The notes: generated from the letters alone by a model not told the origin. A stretch of DNA of 64,000 bases from Flavobacteriales bacterium (GCA_002737705.1 NSIM01000003.1:62001-126000), one strand, 5' to 3'. Positions 46,780 through 57,119 are shown, counted from the first letter of the stretch. Translations and numbers: made by a program.

Positions 46780-49386
46780 TTATTGCATCAAAACAGGGTT
46801 GCTAAATATTCTTTTGTTGAGTTTTAGGTCTTGCAAAAGCGAACTTTTTGGTCTCAATGTAAACATCCATTGTTTGCCATACCCTGAGGGAATCCAATGA
46901 AATTCCAATTGCCAGCAATGGAGATTTCTCGCTACAGAAAATTCGCTACTGGCCATTTCTTTTCTTTTTACATCGTAGCCTGTTTGATAGGATATCTTCC
47001 ATTCAGGGGTAATGCCAATGTCTCCATTGACAGATATGCGATGGTTGTTGATTCGCTGCATACGCGATATTGTTTCGGCATTGTAGGAGATGTTATAATT
47101 GACATTGAGCGACCAAGGGATACTGAAATCATAATAATTCCAGGGTTGTGTTTGCACTTGATTGAGTTCATCGGCGTCGGTAGCGAGTGGGTTGCTGAGT
47201 TTGTTGGCTACCGGGTCTTGCGATTTTTTTCCTCCAAACATTTCGGGCGTAAACCTGGAATTTAAACTTGCATCCAAACTGCGATACCGCAAAATAGGGC
47301 CGCCATTAAGGGCCGAAAAGGAATGTATGGCCCTGCCGTTTCTAAATCCATACAAACTGTAATTGGCGTTCATTCCAATCCGGACTTGTTTTAAAATTAC
47401 AGTATTGAAGCCCAATGTTACATCACTCCAATTGAAGCTATCTGCGGTAATATTGTAATTTGTTGACAGGGTTAATTGGTCTATTAAATTTTGTTTCTCA
47501 AGTTTTTCCTTGCCAAGGCTGTCAGCAGAAACGACTTTTTTGGATTGAAGGTTGTTGCTAAGATTGAATCCTATCGAGCCACTTTTTTCTTGACCCATAC
47601 TGCCATACACATTTTTTGAAAACAGGCCATATTCGACTTTTTTCCCGTTTGAATCAATATAGCTGCTCGACCAACCTTTTCTAACTGCGTTAATTTCGGG
47701 GCGGTATCCCAAACCAATAGTGGGTGTTAATGTGTGGCGAATCGCCCGCAATTTCCCCAGTTTGAGATTGCTGTAAGTTCCGTAGATATTTGTGCTAAAA
47801 CCCGAACTCAGGCTATAAGAATTGAGCCTAAAAAATCCATTTGTATCTGCGGATTCCACTTTTTTGAGAAGGGAGTTATATGTCTGGGTGGCTGCCTTAA
47901 AATACCAAATTTCTTGGTAGTTTGCAGACGGACTTATATTTAATGCGCCGTTAAAAAGCTTTATATTGGTAGAGATTGGAATAGAATGCCGAATACCTGT
48001 TTTAATCGTACCCAAAGTCTCACGAAATTTTTCGCTAAACAAGAGGGTGTCTTTTGTGCTGAGCGAATTGCTCAAATTGAGGTTGTATGTTATGCGCAAT
48101 TGTTCGTACCATTTGGTATTGGCACCCGCTTTTTTTGAAAATGGTGTCAAGCTCGAGACCCCCATATTAAGACTGGGCAAATCGAGATGAAAATCGCGGG
48201 TTTGGGTGTTTTGTGAATGCCGGGCTGATACCGATAGGTTTACCTTGTTGTTAAAGAAAGTGCGCCCAAAATTGATACCCGAAATAAATTCATTTCGAGA
48301 CAAACTTTGGATGTCGCGGGAGTTGCGTTTGTTGAAATTGCCTGTAACAATATTTATATTTCCATTTAATGTAATTCCAGGTAGCAATTTCTGGTCGAGA
48401 TTGAATTGGGATTGGACTGAAAAATCATTGGATTTTGCAAATTCTGGATTGGCAGGATCTAGGCCATTGCCAAACCGACTCATATTTATTGCCAAAGAAC
48501 CTTGGTATTGATAACGTCTAACAAAATGCGTTTGTGCACCCAAACGAAAATCGCCGTTGAAAAACAAATCGGAAGTAAGCTGCATGTCGGCATACTTTCC
48601 CAATCCCTGGTAATAGCCCAAATTAGAAAGGAAAAAACTATTATTAGAATTATTGAATCCTGGGTTGGGCATAATGAGTCCATTTCTGCGTCCCTTTTTC
48701 AACGGTGCGATTCCAAATGGCAAAGCAAGTGGCGTTGGGATATCCGCAAAAACAAGGTTTGCAGCTCCAAAGAGAACTTTGTTATTCGGCAAGATTTTTA
48801 TTTTTGATGTGTTAAGATAAAAGTGGGGGTGTGCATCGGAACAAGTGGTTAGTTTGCCATGTTGTCCCATAAAACTGCCATCAGATTGTTTAAGCACTTG
48901 TTTTAATTGAATATAGGCTTCGTCTTGCTTCAGTAGAAGCCCATACACTTTGCCTTGTTTTGAACCACTGTTATACAATATGCTATCGGCAGTATATTCT
49001 TCGGCCCCGTCTTTGAGAATGGGCAAGTCTGCATAGTTGCCAATACTGTCTTTTCCACCGCGGGCAAAAAGCAGTTTTCTCGCAATTGATATTTCGATAT
49101 ACTTCGATTTTAGGGAAGTGTTTTGCATATCAACCGATGCTTTTGTAAATAGGTATGCTTTGTTGTCGGCTGCATTAAAAATGATTGAGTCAGCTGCCTC
49201 ATAGTGAATGGGGGCATCTAATCCTTTGCGTTTTTTCTGTTCTGTCAGAACACTGTCCTTTTTTGTGGACTCTTTTCCCTGGGCTTGGGCTGTTTGAAGT
49301 GCGGTGAGTGTGGATACTATAATAGCCATGAATATCCACATTCGTTGTAGGGATGTTTTGCGATATGGTTTGTTATGATTTGACAA
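46780..49386 (-). CDS. lptD: LptD-like LPS-assembly outer membrane protein
   Basis: OstA-like IIFNAADNKAYLFTKASVDMQNTSLKSKYIEISIARKLLFARG; VFADIPTPLALPFGIAPLKKGRRNGLIMPNPGF; long beta-barrel. Start possibly at ATG 49341. Confidence 0.88.
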   Translation of the reverse strand: MSNHNKPYRKTSLQRMWIFMAIIVSTLTALQTAQAQGKESTKKDSVLTEQKKRKGLDAPIHYEAADSIIFNAADNKAYLFTKASVDMQNTSLKSKYIEISIARKLLFARGGKDSIGNYADLPILKDGAEEYTADSILYNSGSKQGKVYGLLLKQDEAYIQLKQVLKQSDGSFMGQHGKLTTCSDAHPHFYLNTSKIKILPNNKVLFGAANLVFADIPTPLALPFGIAPLKKGRRNGLIMPNPGFNNSNNSFFLSNLGYYQGLGKYADMQLTSDLFFNGDFRLGAQTHFVRRYQYQGSLAINMSRFGNGLDPANPEFAKSNDFSVQSQFNLDQKLLPGITLNGNINIVTGNFNKRNSRDIQSLSRNEFISGINFGRTFFNNKVNLSVSARHSQNTQTRDFHLDLPSLNMGVSSLTPFSKKAGANTKWYEQLRITYNLNLSNSLSTKDTLLFSEKFRETLGTIKTGIRHSIPISTNIKLFNGALNISPSANYQEIWYFKAATQTYNSLLKKVESADTNGFFRLNSYSLSSGFSTNIYGTYSNLKLGKLRAIRHTLTPTIGLGYRPEINAVRKGWSSSYIDSNGKKVEYGLFSKNVYGSMGQEKSGSIGFNLSNNLQSKKVVSADSLGKEKLEKQNLIDQLTLSTNYNITADSFNWSDVTLGFNTVILKQVRIGMNANYSLYGFRNGRAIHSFSALNGGPILRYRSLDASLNSRFTPEMFGGKKSQDPVANKLSNPLATDADELNQVQTQPWNYYDFSIPWSLNVNYNISYNAETISRMQRINNHRISVNGDIGITPEWKISYQTGYDVKRKEMASSEFSVARNLHCWQLEFHWIPSGYGKQWMFTLRPKSSLLQDLKLNKRIFSNPVLMQ

Positions 49387-49403
49387 ATTTCAGCGAATTT
49401 CGG

Positions 49404-49411
49404 CAAAAATA
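49404..49411 (-). promoter_or_regulatory. -7 box TATTTTTG upstream of lptD
   Basis: Exact match to TAnnTTTG in the lptD/amidase divergent region, with an upstream TTGG. Confidence 0.5.
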
Positions 49412-49451
49412 TTGCCATACTTATAGAGCCAAGCCAAAAATTGTTGTATGC

Positions 49452-50279
49452 ATGAAAAAAAAACAATCAATATTTTTTAAGAAGACAGGTATTTTTATGG
49501 TGGCGATCATCTTATTATGGTGTTTGCCATCCAGCCAAGTATCTTCTGTAAACCAAACAAGTATGACTGTGGTTATCGATGCAGGGCATGGAGGTGTCGA
49601 TCCTGGTTGTAACGGTGAAAATGAAATTTGGGAAAAAGAAGTAACCTTAGCGGTTGCGTTAAAACTTGGCAAAATATTGAAAGACAGTTTGCCTGGGATT
49701 AGTGTGTTGTATACCCGAACCACTGATAAAACTTTAAAGTTGTGGGAGCGTCCTCACTTGGCAAATGTTAATAAGGCGGATTTGTTTATTTCTATTCATT
49801 GTAATGCAAATAGAAACAAAGAGGCCTCGGGCAGTGAAACCTATTTTATGGGGTTACACAAGACTGAAGGAAATTTAGAAGTAGCGAAACGAGAAAATGC
49901 CGCCATTACGTTTGAAACAGATTACAAAGACAATTCCCGCTATGGTGGTTTTGATGTAGATTCTCCAGAAGGACACATAATTTTCAGTTTGGTGCAAAAT
50001 GCATACATGAAACAGAGTCTTAAACTAGCATCAGGTATTGAAGCACAAACGAATAGAATGCGTAAAATTAAAAGTCGGGGAGTAAAACAGGCAGGATTTT
50101 TGGTTTTGTGGCAAACTTCTATGCCCAGTGTTTTGGTGGAAACAGGATTTTTAACAAATTCTACAGATAGAAATGTGTTGAAATCATCAGAAGGCCAAAA
50201 CAGCATTGCTTTGGGTGTGTTTGATGCAATTCGTGATTATAAGTATTATATTGATGCGTTGAAATTGACAAATGAATAA
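49452..50279 (+). CDS. N-acetylmuramoyl-L-alanine amidase (Amidase_3)
   Basis: MTVVIDAGHGGVDPGCNGENEIWEKEVTLAVALKLGKIL, NKADLFISIHCNAN, SVLVETGFLTNSTDRNVL. Confidence 0.94.
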   Translation: MKKKQSIFFKKTGIFMVAIILLWCLPSSQVSSVNQTSMTVVIDAGHGGVDPGCNGENEIWEKEVTLAVALKLGKILKDSLPGISVLYTRTTDKTLKLWERPHLANVNKADLFISIHCNANRNKEASGSETYFMGLHKTEGNLEVAKRENAAITFETDYKDNSRYGGFDVDSPEGHIIFSLVQNAYMKQSLKLASGIEAQTNRMRKIKSRGVKQAGFLVLWQTSMPSVLVETGFLTNSTDRNVLKSSEGQNSIALGVFDAIRDYKYYIDALKLTNE

Positions 50280-50438
50280 TTTTTTTCAATGATTTTTTGT
50301 TTTCAGGGTTAAGCAATTGTGCAGCGAAACACTTGGATCACAAAACCACTAGCGTATGTTTTATAAAATAATTTTCAATTAACTTGCAACTTTCGAACAG
50401 AATGACGTCATTTGTAAAATAACTATAAATTAAAATTT

Positions 50439-53400
50439 ATGAAATCAACAATTACACAACTGAAAAAACTAGCTTTCGTGTGCATTTTATTGGGGGGATT
50501 ATTTTCTTCAATTAGCCTAAAGGCTCAAACTCCGTGCAGTGGGACCAATTCTTGGGGTTGCGGCGGTGCTATTCTAAACAACGGTTCGGATTATCCTGGC
50601 GATATGCGTTCTGTCGAAGTAAAAGACAAAAAAGGCAATACCTTAGCCAGTTACTCTGGACTGGGTTGTACTTCCTACAATGCCTCAGATACTTACAAAG
50701 GAATTTTGAACTCTGGTAAAGGATTCGACCTAACTGCAAGTGAAGAAATTTCCGTAACAGTTGAGGGAGGAATTTGGGCTTCACAAAGTTGGGGTACCAG
50801 GGTAGGTATTTGGATTGATGCTGACCGAGATGGGTCTTTTTCATCATCCGAGTGTCTCGTTGATCCCGCATCTACCATAGCAACAGGGTTGACAACTTTC
50901 GGTTTGAAAATGCCTTGTTGGAAAGCTACAGGAACAAGTCATTTGCGTTTCCGTGGGGGTTGCCCTCCTTATTCTACCTTATCGAAAACTAATGGTTGCG
51001 GTTCTGTTCTAAATTATGGCAATGTGTTTGATTTAGAGGTTAATCTTAAATTGGGTGCCTCTCCAACGGCAAATTTTATTGTACCCACCAAAACCAATTA
51101 TACCAGAACAAATGTTAAATTCAATGCCGTCAACCCATCCGCTGGGTATAGGTATCAATGGGGATTTGACCAATCAGATAACCCACCATATCCAGGGTAT
51201 TCTAATAATTCTCAAAGAGGCGTTGCCCGGTGGCCAAAAGGTGGCAAGTTTGATGTGAAAATGTTAGTAGATTATTGTGGGATTGCCGACTCAATTGTAA
51301 AGCAAGTTACCATTACGGCTCCTACGGTTGTTCCGAAAGCAGATTTTGTTGCATCCAGCAACGAAGTTGAAATTTATTATGATCTTATTATGTATGATTT
51401 AAGTGATAATGGTGCGTACAAGTGGTCCTGGGAATTATTGTCACCCACTGGAGTAGATGATCAAACAGCTACTAGCCAAAATCCAAATTTTACCCTTAAT
51501 GAGACGGGTTGGTATAAGGTATGTCTCACATCTGAAAATGATATTGGACCATCAAAACGCGTGTGCAAAGATCGTTACGTAGAATGTATTGCTCCATCAC
51601 AATATTATATGGGACCTTCAAAAGAAGGTACAAGTAAAAATGGAACTCTATTTGACAATGGTGGACCAAATGCCAATTATGGCAACGGACGTAAAACTTC
51701 AATTGACTATTTTGCCATCATTCCTTGTGGAGCAGAAAAAATCACATTGAGTTTTACAGAGTTGAAGCTGTTTGATGCAGGTGATAAATTGAAGATATAC
51801 GATGCAGGCCAAGCAAATATTACCAAATTGGTTGCCACCATAACTGGAGATAATTATAAAAAATATGATACAGCCAAAATAGTTCTATTAAGTGGTTCTG
51901 CTTACATAACCTTCGAAACCAATGGAGCGGGCAATGACAAAGGCTTTATTATGGAGTGGGTTTCAAAGTTATACCCACCTGCAAAGCCCAAAGCTTCTTG
52001 GAAAACTGACTTCAATCCTGCAGCAAATGGTTTATCTGTTGAGTTTAAAAATACAACTACGGGTGCCCAAGGTGTTCCTTCCTATGTATGGAATATAGAC
52101 GGACAGCCTGAAAGTGTAGATGCTAATTACTCTCGAGCTTTTTATACTGATGGTACCTACGACGTTTGTCTGGTTGCAGTTACTTGTACTGGTCTTGATA
52201 CTTTTTGTAGCAAGATGACAATCAATACACCTACTGGTCCCGGTTCATTAGATTACATTGCCAATAATCTTCGTCCCAACTTAGGAAGCAGTGTCAAATT
52301 TTCTACCAAAACTGATTTTGCCAATATGTTTGAGTGGACAATTTTCCCGACTACATTCACTTACGAAAATGGTACTAGTAAAAATAGCAGGAACCCAGAA
52401 ATAAAACCTGATAAGGGTGGTGCTTACACATTTACCTTAAATGCATGGAATTCTGTGGGAGGTAAAGCAACCACTGAGAAAAAATTAATCAAAAATAAAT
52501 ACATTATTGTTTTGGATTATTGTACACCCTTGGTTGATCTTCTTGCATCTGACGTAGGTATCAATGCCGTTAAGGTTTCTAGAAATTCAAAAAGCTTGTT
52601 AAGTTCATCATCATCATCTGGAGATGCCAGTTTCACCAACTATACCGAGGTGTATCCTGCCTTTACTTTAACCTATGGTGCTTCTTACGATTTTAATGTT
52701 GATCGTACTACAATTGCTAACAGTGTAAATTTCAAAGCATGGATCGATTACAATATTGATGGCGATTTTGCAGATGTTGGGGAAGAGATTGTGAGCAGTG
52801 GTTCAACCACTAAATCTTCGTATAGCTCATCCTTCAAAGTTCCAACGTTAGCCAACAGTTTTGAAGGACCTACTCGCATGCGGGTGGGTGTTTCTTATTC
52901 AAATTTTGACAACAACCCTTGTGGTGTTAATACTGTTGGAGAATTTGAAGACTATGCAGTTATTTTAGCCAATGATGGTAAACTACCTGTTATTACTCTT
53001 GTCGGTTCTGACACAGTTCGTGTTGAAAAGAATGCTGTAAAAACGGCTTGTTATTCTGAGGTTGCTAGCAAATCTTATTCTGGTTTCGATGCAACTGAAG
53101 GGGACTTAACCAATTCAATTGTTGTTATTTCTGATTTGGATTGTTCAGCTCCTGGTATTTACACCATCCAATTTGATTTAGAAGATGCCTCTGGTAATCG
53201 TGCAGCAACTCGTTTCCGTACCATTGTAGTAGCATTGGACAAGAGCGCACCAAAACTTACCTTAAATGGAAAAGACACGCTTATTCTTGAACAGTGTGAT
53301 ACATATGTAGAGTCAGGTGCAGTTGCTATTGATGCGAATGATGGAAACTTGACAACAGCTATTAAAATTACGGGTAAAGTCGAAGATACTAAGGTTGGTG

Positions 53401-54521
53401 TTTATGTAATAAACTACACTGTTAAAGATGCTCAGAACAATTCTGCTTCAATTAAGCGTGTTGTAATTATAAGGGATACAAAGAAACCTTCTATCAAGAA
53501 GTTATTGGCTTCAATTGTTGATGGATCTATCATTGATGTACAAATTAGGTCTGCTTTCGTAGATGATGTGTATGCCACAGACCCTTGTAATGGTTCTATT
53601 TTCTTATCTAAGAATCCTGGATTTAACGGTCCTGTAAATACAAATATCCGTGCTACCTATCCTGTAACTTACAATTCTACAGATCCTTCCGGTAACAAGG
53701 CCGTTGAAGATGGATATGTTCTCAATTATCGTGTGGATGATTTTATAGCACCTGAAATTGAATTGAATACAAGCGATACGGTTATTCATGATGTGAACAA
53801 TGCATACTACTCTCGTTCAGTAACCGTTATTGACAACTTCTACACCAAATCTCAGTTGTCTATAACCAGAGTAGGTAAAGTAGATGCGTATACACTTGGA
53901 ACCTATGTAGAAACATACACGGCCACAGATGGTAGTGGTAATGTATCAACCAAACAACGTTTCATTAAGGTTGTTGACAGAATTGCTCCAAGCATTACTG
54001 CACCTTCGGTGTCTGTATGTATTGGTATTCCTTTCTGGGCAATGTCTGGTTTGATTGTTCGTGACAACTACTATTCAGCAATTGATTTAACCCCCTTGGT
54101 TAAAGTATTGGGACATAATGTGAACATTATGGAAGCGGGTGTTTATTACATCAACTACACATTAACCGATCCTAGTGGTAACGAAGCTATAACTGTGTCT
54201 CGTCCTGTATTTGTTGCCTATCCACCAAATTGTTTCAATACCTACATGGGTACAGAAACAATGAAGTTGGAAAATGCGGTATCAGTTCATCCAAATCCAA
54301 CATCAGGTATTATTACCATTGGTTACAACTTGACCAATAACAAACCATTAAATGTTATAGTAACCAATACTTTTGGATCTGTTGTTGCCAAATTGGATAA
54401 TTTGCAAGGTGGTTTTGGAGCTACTCCAATCGACTTGAGCAATGTAAGCGAGGGTATCTACTTCGTTAACATGACCAATAATGGTGAGACAGTAACAAAG
54501 CGTGTTGTTGTTAAGCACTAA
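50439..54521 (+). CDS. Large T9SS type A cargo protein with GEVED-like, PKD, CUB-like and repeated DUF5011-like domains
   Basis: Two GEVED-like modules (VGIWIDADRDGSFSSSE; FKAWIDYNIDGDFADVGEEIV...VGEFEDYAVIL), CUB-like IDYFAIIPCGAEKITLSFTELKLFDAGDKLKIYD, several DUF5011-like units (ATDGSGNVSTKQRFIKVVD), C-terminal VSVHPNPTSGIITIGY...GIYFVNMTNNGETVTKRVVVKH. Confidence 0.9.
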   Translation: MKSTITQLKKLAFVCILLGGLFSSISLKAQTPCSGTNSWGCGGAILNNGSDYPGDMRSVEVKDKKGNTLASYSGLGCTSYNASDTYKGILNSGKGFDLTASEEISVTVEGGIWASQSWGTRVGIWIDADRDGSFSSSECLVDPASTIATGLTTFGLKMPCWKATGTSHLRFRGGCPPYSTLSKTNGCGSVLNYGNVFDLEVNLKLGASPTANFIVPTKTNYTRTNVKFNAVNPSAGYRYQWGFDQSDNPPYPGYSNNSQRGVARWPKGGKFDVKMLVDYCGIADSIVKQVTITAPTVVPKADFVASSNEVEIYYDLIMYDLSDNGAYKWSWELLSPTGVDDQTATSQNPNFTLNETGWYKVCLTSENDIGPSKRVCKDRYVECIAPSQYYMGPSKEGTSKNGTLFDNGGPNANYGNGRKTSIDYFAIIPCGAEKITLSFTELKLFDAGDKLKIYDAGQANITKLVATITGDNYKKYDTAKIVLLSGSAYITFETNGAGNDKGFIMEWVSKLYPPAKPKASWKTDFNPAANGLSVEFKNTTTGAQGVPSYVWNIDGQPESVDANYSRAFYTDGTYDVCLVAVTCTGLDTFCSKMTINTPTGPGSLDYIANNLRPNLGSSVKFSTKTDFANMFEWTIFPTTFTYENGTSKNSRNPEIKPDKGGAYTFTLNAWNSVGGKATTEKKLIKNKYIIVLDYCTPLVDLLASDVGINAVKVSRNSKSLLSSSSSSGDASFTNYTEVYPAFTLTYGASYDFNVDRTTIANSVNFKAWIDYNIDGDFADVGEEIVSSGSTTKSSYSSSFKVPTLANSFEGPTRMRVGVSYSNFDNNPCGVNTVGEFEDYAVILANDGKLPVITLVGSDTVRVEKNAVKTACYSEVASKSYSGFDATEGDLTNSIVVISDLDCSAPGIYTIQFDLEDASGNRAATRFRTIVVALDKSAPKLTLNGKDTLILEQCDTYVESGAVAIDANDGNLTTAIKITGKVEDTKVGVYVINYTVKDAQNNSASIKRVVIIRDTKKPSIKKLLASIVDGSIIDVQIRSAFVDDVYATDPCNGSIFLSKNPGFNGPVNTNIRATYPVTYNSTDPSGNKAVEDGYVLNYRVDDFIAPEIELNTSDTVIHDVNNAYYSRSVTVIDNFYTKSQLSITRVGKVDAYTLGTYVETYTATDGSGNVSTKQRFIKVVDRIAPSITAPSVSVCIGIPFWAMSGLIVRDNYYSAIDLTPLVKVLGHNVNIMEAGVYYINYTLTDPSGNEAITVSRPVFVAYPPNCFNTYMGTETMKLENAVSVHPNPTSGIITIGYNLTNNKPLNVIVTNTFGSVVAKLDNLQGGFGATPIDLSNVSEGIYFVNMTNNGETVTKRVVVKH

Positions 54522-54534
54522 ATTGTATCATTTT

Positions 54535-54572
54535 TTAAAAAAGGCTCCACTTTTAGTGGGGCCTTTTTTTTT
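54535..54572 (+). terminator. Rho-independent terminator after the T9SS cargo gene
   Basis: aaaaaaggctccac-tttta-gtggggccttttttttt: stem with one G-U pair and a T-tract. Confidence 0.88.
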
Positions 54573-54619
54573 ATAATACGCTTGATAATTTTTCGTAATT
54601 TTGAATTGAATATAGGTGA

Positions 54620-55594
54620 ATGTTAAAAGGTCTTTCCAATGAATTTAAAGTAGGTGTATTGACGATTGTATCGCTCTTTACACTATTTATGGGGTATAAT
54701 TTTATGATTGGGAGAGAAAATATTTTTAACAGGGGCAGAGAGTTTATCATAATTTACAAAAACACTCAAGGTCTTTCAGTAGGGACAAAAGTGATGTTGA
54801 ACGGCTATAAAGTTGGATCACTTCGCAGTCTATCCATGAATGACAACCAACAGATTGTTGCAGTTGTTGAAATCACCTCTTCAATGTCTATTCCAAAAAA
54901 TTCTAGTATTAAAATTCAGTCCGAGCTTTTGGGGGGTGTTTCTTTAAGATTTTTAAAGGGTAATTCTGTTGTGATGGCCATGCCCAGAGATACGCTCATT
55001 GCTTCGTATTCAGACGATATTTTTGAGTTGATCAACAAGCAAATTGTTGGCGTCGCATCAAGTACAGATTCTCTCTTTAATTCTCTTAACGTACTGCTTA
55101 AGAAAGAAGAACTTAACCTTGCATTGAATGAATTGCCCAAGATTATGCGTGAGCTATCGGCTACCATTATTGATATTAGATTGCAGATTGAAACTTTAGG
55201 GCCATCCCTGAATACAAGTGCTAACAATATGGCCAAATTTTCTACAAATTTGCCTGAATACGACCAAAAAATACGGGAGGGGTTCCACCATATTAATGCC
55301 TTGGGTACCCAAATAGATACTATGCAGGTAGATAAATTGGTGGTCAATCTTTCAAAATCACTTTCTCAGATTACTGTTATTCTTGACAATTTGGGAGAAG
55401 GGAAGGGCAGTTTGGGTAAATTACTCAATGATGATAAATTGTACAATACCCTCATCAAGAGTAACGAGGAAGTTCAGAATATAATTCTTGACTTAAAACG
55501 CTATCCAGAAAAATATATTCCTGTACCCTTATCCGTTAAGCAGCGCACTAAGGCGAAGAAAAAAAGCAATTCTGATACTGCGATTTCTCACTAG
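54620..55594 (+). CDS. MlaD/MCE family protein
   Basis: LSNEFKVGVLTIVSLFTLFMGYNFMIGRENIF..., YKNTQGLSVGTKVMLNGYKVGSLRSLSMNDNQQIVAVVEI. Confidence 0.93.
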   Translation: MLKGLSNEFKVGVLTIVSLFTLFMGYNFMIGRENIFNRGREFIIIYKNTQGLSVGTKVMLNGYKVGSLRSLSMNDNQQIVAVVEITSSMSIPKNSSIKIQSELLGGVSLRFLKGNSVVMAMPRDTLIASYSDDIFELINKQIVGVASSTDSLFNSLNVLLKKEELNLALNELPKIMRELSATIIDIRLQIETLGPSLNTSANNMAKFSTNLPEYDQKIREGFHHINALGTQIDTMQVDKLVVNLSKSLSQITVILDNLGEGKGSLGKLLNDDKLYNTLIKSNEEVQNIILDLKRYPEKYIPVPLSVKQRTKAKKKSNSDTAISH

Positions 55595-55711
55595 CTGTTA
55601 TTGCGTTCTATTTTCTGTATTTTTCGGGTTGATACAATAAATCACTTGTTGTTGATTTCATATTTAATCGAAGAATGCATTAGAACCACCCTGATTCCTA
55701 CGATCTGCGGT

Positions 55712-55735
55712 GCGGATGTTGTGATGCAACTCCGC
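55712..55735. repeat. Imperfect inverted repeat / hairpin GCGGA(T)GTTG-tgatg-CAACTCCGC
   Basis: 9-bp stem with a single bulged T in the gap between the MCE gene and the lycopene cyclase gene. Confidence 0.6.
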
Positions 55736-55837
55736 AGGATTGAATCCCAACGATTTATTTGGCGTAAAACCCTATTGGACAGTTGGGTGGGATTGGAGGA
55801 AGCCAATTTCTATCCAGACGCACATTTTAGCGACCTT

Positions 55838-56533
55838 TTATAATACAAATTTCCCTTGTTTCGATTTCCAAAATTCATATATATATACCATCCATATCAT
55901 ATAAACCAGGTTGTAAAAGAAATCTTCAATCGGAATTGTACCTATTCTAATGCCCATATTTTCAGCATTGTTGTATATTAATATGGGTTTTCCAGTTAAT
56001 ACCCCATTTACGAGAGCCATTGGGATAAGTGCAATCATCCATGATAGATAAATATGGTTTAGGTGCTGGGTTTTGTGGGTTAGGGTAAAATAACATAGAC
56101 TAAGAAATAATAAGCCAAACGTAGTGGCAGTATACAGTTGTTTTGGATGTAAAGCCAACAATGAAATAGACAGTAAAATCAATCCTATACTCAAATATGT
56201 ACTATAATTTTTGAATCCGATTACTGGAATATATTTTTTTAAACATGCATAAATAAATAGGCAGCAATAGGGTATAACTATAAAAAATCCGTATTCTTCC
56301 AGTGGTATATTCGAAAAATACTGGCCCACAAGAAAATCTTTGTTAAATTCCCAAACCTTTAAATTTGTAAAAATGATGTCCCAAATTAAGTAAAACACGC
56401 TTACCGGAAGCATTGATAGCACAAAGAATTTCCACTCTTTGTAAAAGGATACTTTTTTATCAAATGAAAGCAAAAATGGCCCTGAAATACAAAGAAGAAG
56501 CAGGTAAAAATAGGTATTTGTATTGGTTGGCAT
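55838..56533 (-). CDS. Lycopene cyclase domain protein (CrtYc/CrtYd-like, two tandem halves)
   Basis: LIWDIIFTNLKVWEFNKDFLVGQYFSNIPLEEYGFFIVIPYCC and second half YNNAENMGIRIGTIPIEDFFYNLVYMIWMVYIYEFW; seven or so TM helices. Confidence 0.85.
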   Translation of the reverse strand: MPTNTNTYFYLLLLCISGPFLLSFDKKVSFYKEWKFFVLSMLPVSVFYLIWDIIFTNLKVWEFNKDFLVGQYFSNIPLEEYGFFIVIPYCCLFIYACLKKYIPVIGFKNYSTYLSIGLILLSISLLALHPKQLYTATTFGLLFLSLCYFTLTHKTQHLNHIYLSWMIALIPMALVNGVLTGKPILIYNNAENMGIRIGTIPIEDFFYNLVYMIWMVYIYEFWKSKQGKFVL

Positions 56534-56563
56534 GCAATTGTCCCAAAGATGACTGTAACAAAT

Positions 56564-57097
56564 TTAGGCCATTTGTTGGTCAAATGTGATGGAGTAGTCT
56601 TGAAGTTGTTTGCGAAGAATCCGGCGGGCAACAAAAATTCGTGTTTTTACAGTACCGATGGGTATGTGTAGTTCATTGGAAATCTCATGGTATTTATATC
56701 CTTCTGCATTGAGTTTAAATGTAATTCTTAGATCGCAGGCCAGAGAGTCAATCGCGTTTACGAGGTCTTTTCGGATAAATGAAATTTCGGCTTCGTTGTC
56801 AATACGGTGTGATGGCAAATCGACGAAGTATTGGTTGTCTGTTCGATCGATAAATGTATTTCTATTTATTTCGCGGCGGTAATTGTTGATAAAGCTATTC
56901 TTTAAAATAGTGTACAGCCATGCCCTCAGGTTTGTACCTTCTTGAAATTTGTCTTTGTATCTATAAGCTTTCAATATTGTTTCTTGGACCAGATCTTTTG
57001 TTTCATCTGTGTTGTGGGTAAGTGAAAGGCCATAATTTCTGAGGGGCAACAAAGCCTCTTTTATTTCACTATCAAAATCAAATTGTGTAGAGTTCAT
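56564..57097 (-). CDS. ECF-type RNA polymerase sigma factor
   Basis: TDETKDLVQETILKAYRYKDKFQEGTNLRAWLYTILKNSFINNYRRE...HEISNELHIPIGTVKTRIFVARRIL. Confidence 0.92.
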   Translation of the reverse strand: MNSTQFDFDSEIKEALLPLRNYGLSLTHNTDETKDLVQETILKAYRYKDKFQEGTNLRAWLYTILKNSFINNYRREINRNTFIDRTDNQYFVDLPSHRIDNEAEISFIRKDLVNAIDSLACDLRITFKLNAEGYKYHEISNELHIPIGTVKTRIFVARRILRKQLQDYSITFDQQMA

Positions 57098-57111
57098 TGT
57101 AAAATGTTAAA

Positions 57112-57119
57112 CAAATTTA
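57112..57119 (-). promoter_or_regulatory. -7 box TAAATTTG, 14 nt before the carotenoid-type sigma factor ATG
   Basis: Exact match to TAnnTTTG on the minus strand. Confidence 0.5.

Noticed and set aside
55601-55843. 80-aa ORF after the MCE gene
   Set aside because: No ATG start, no recognisable domain, spans the hairpin and runs into the convergent cyclase gene; probably non-coding.
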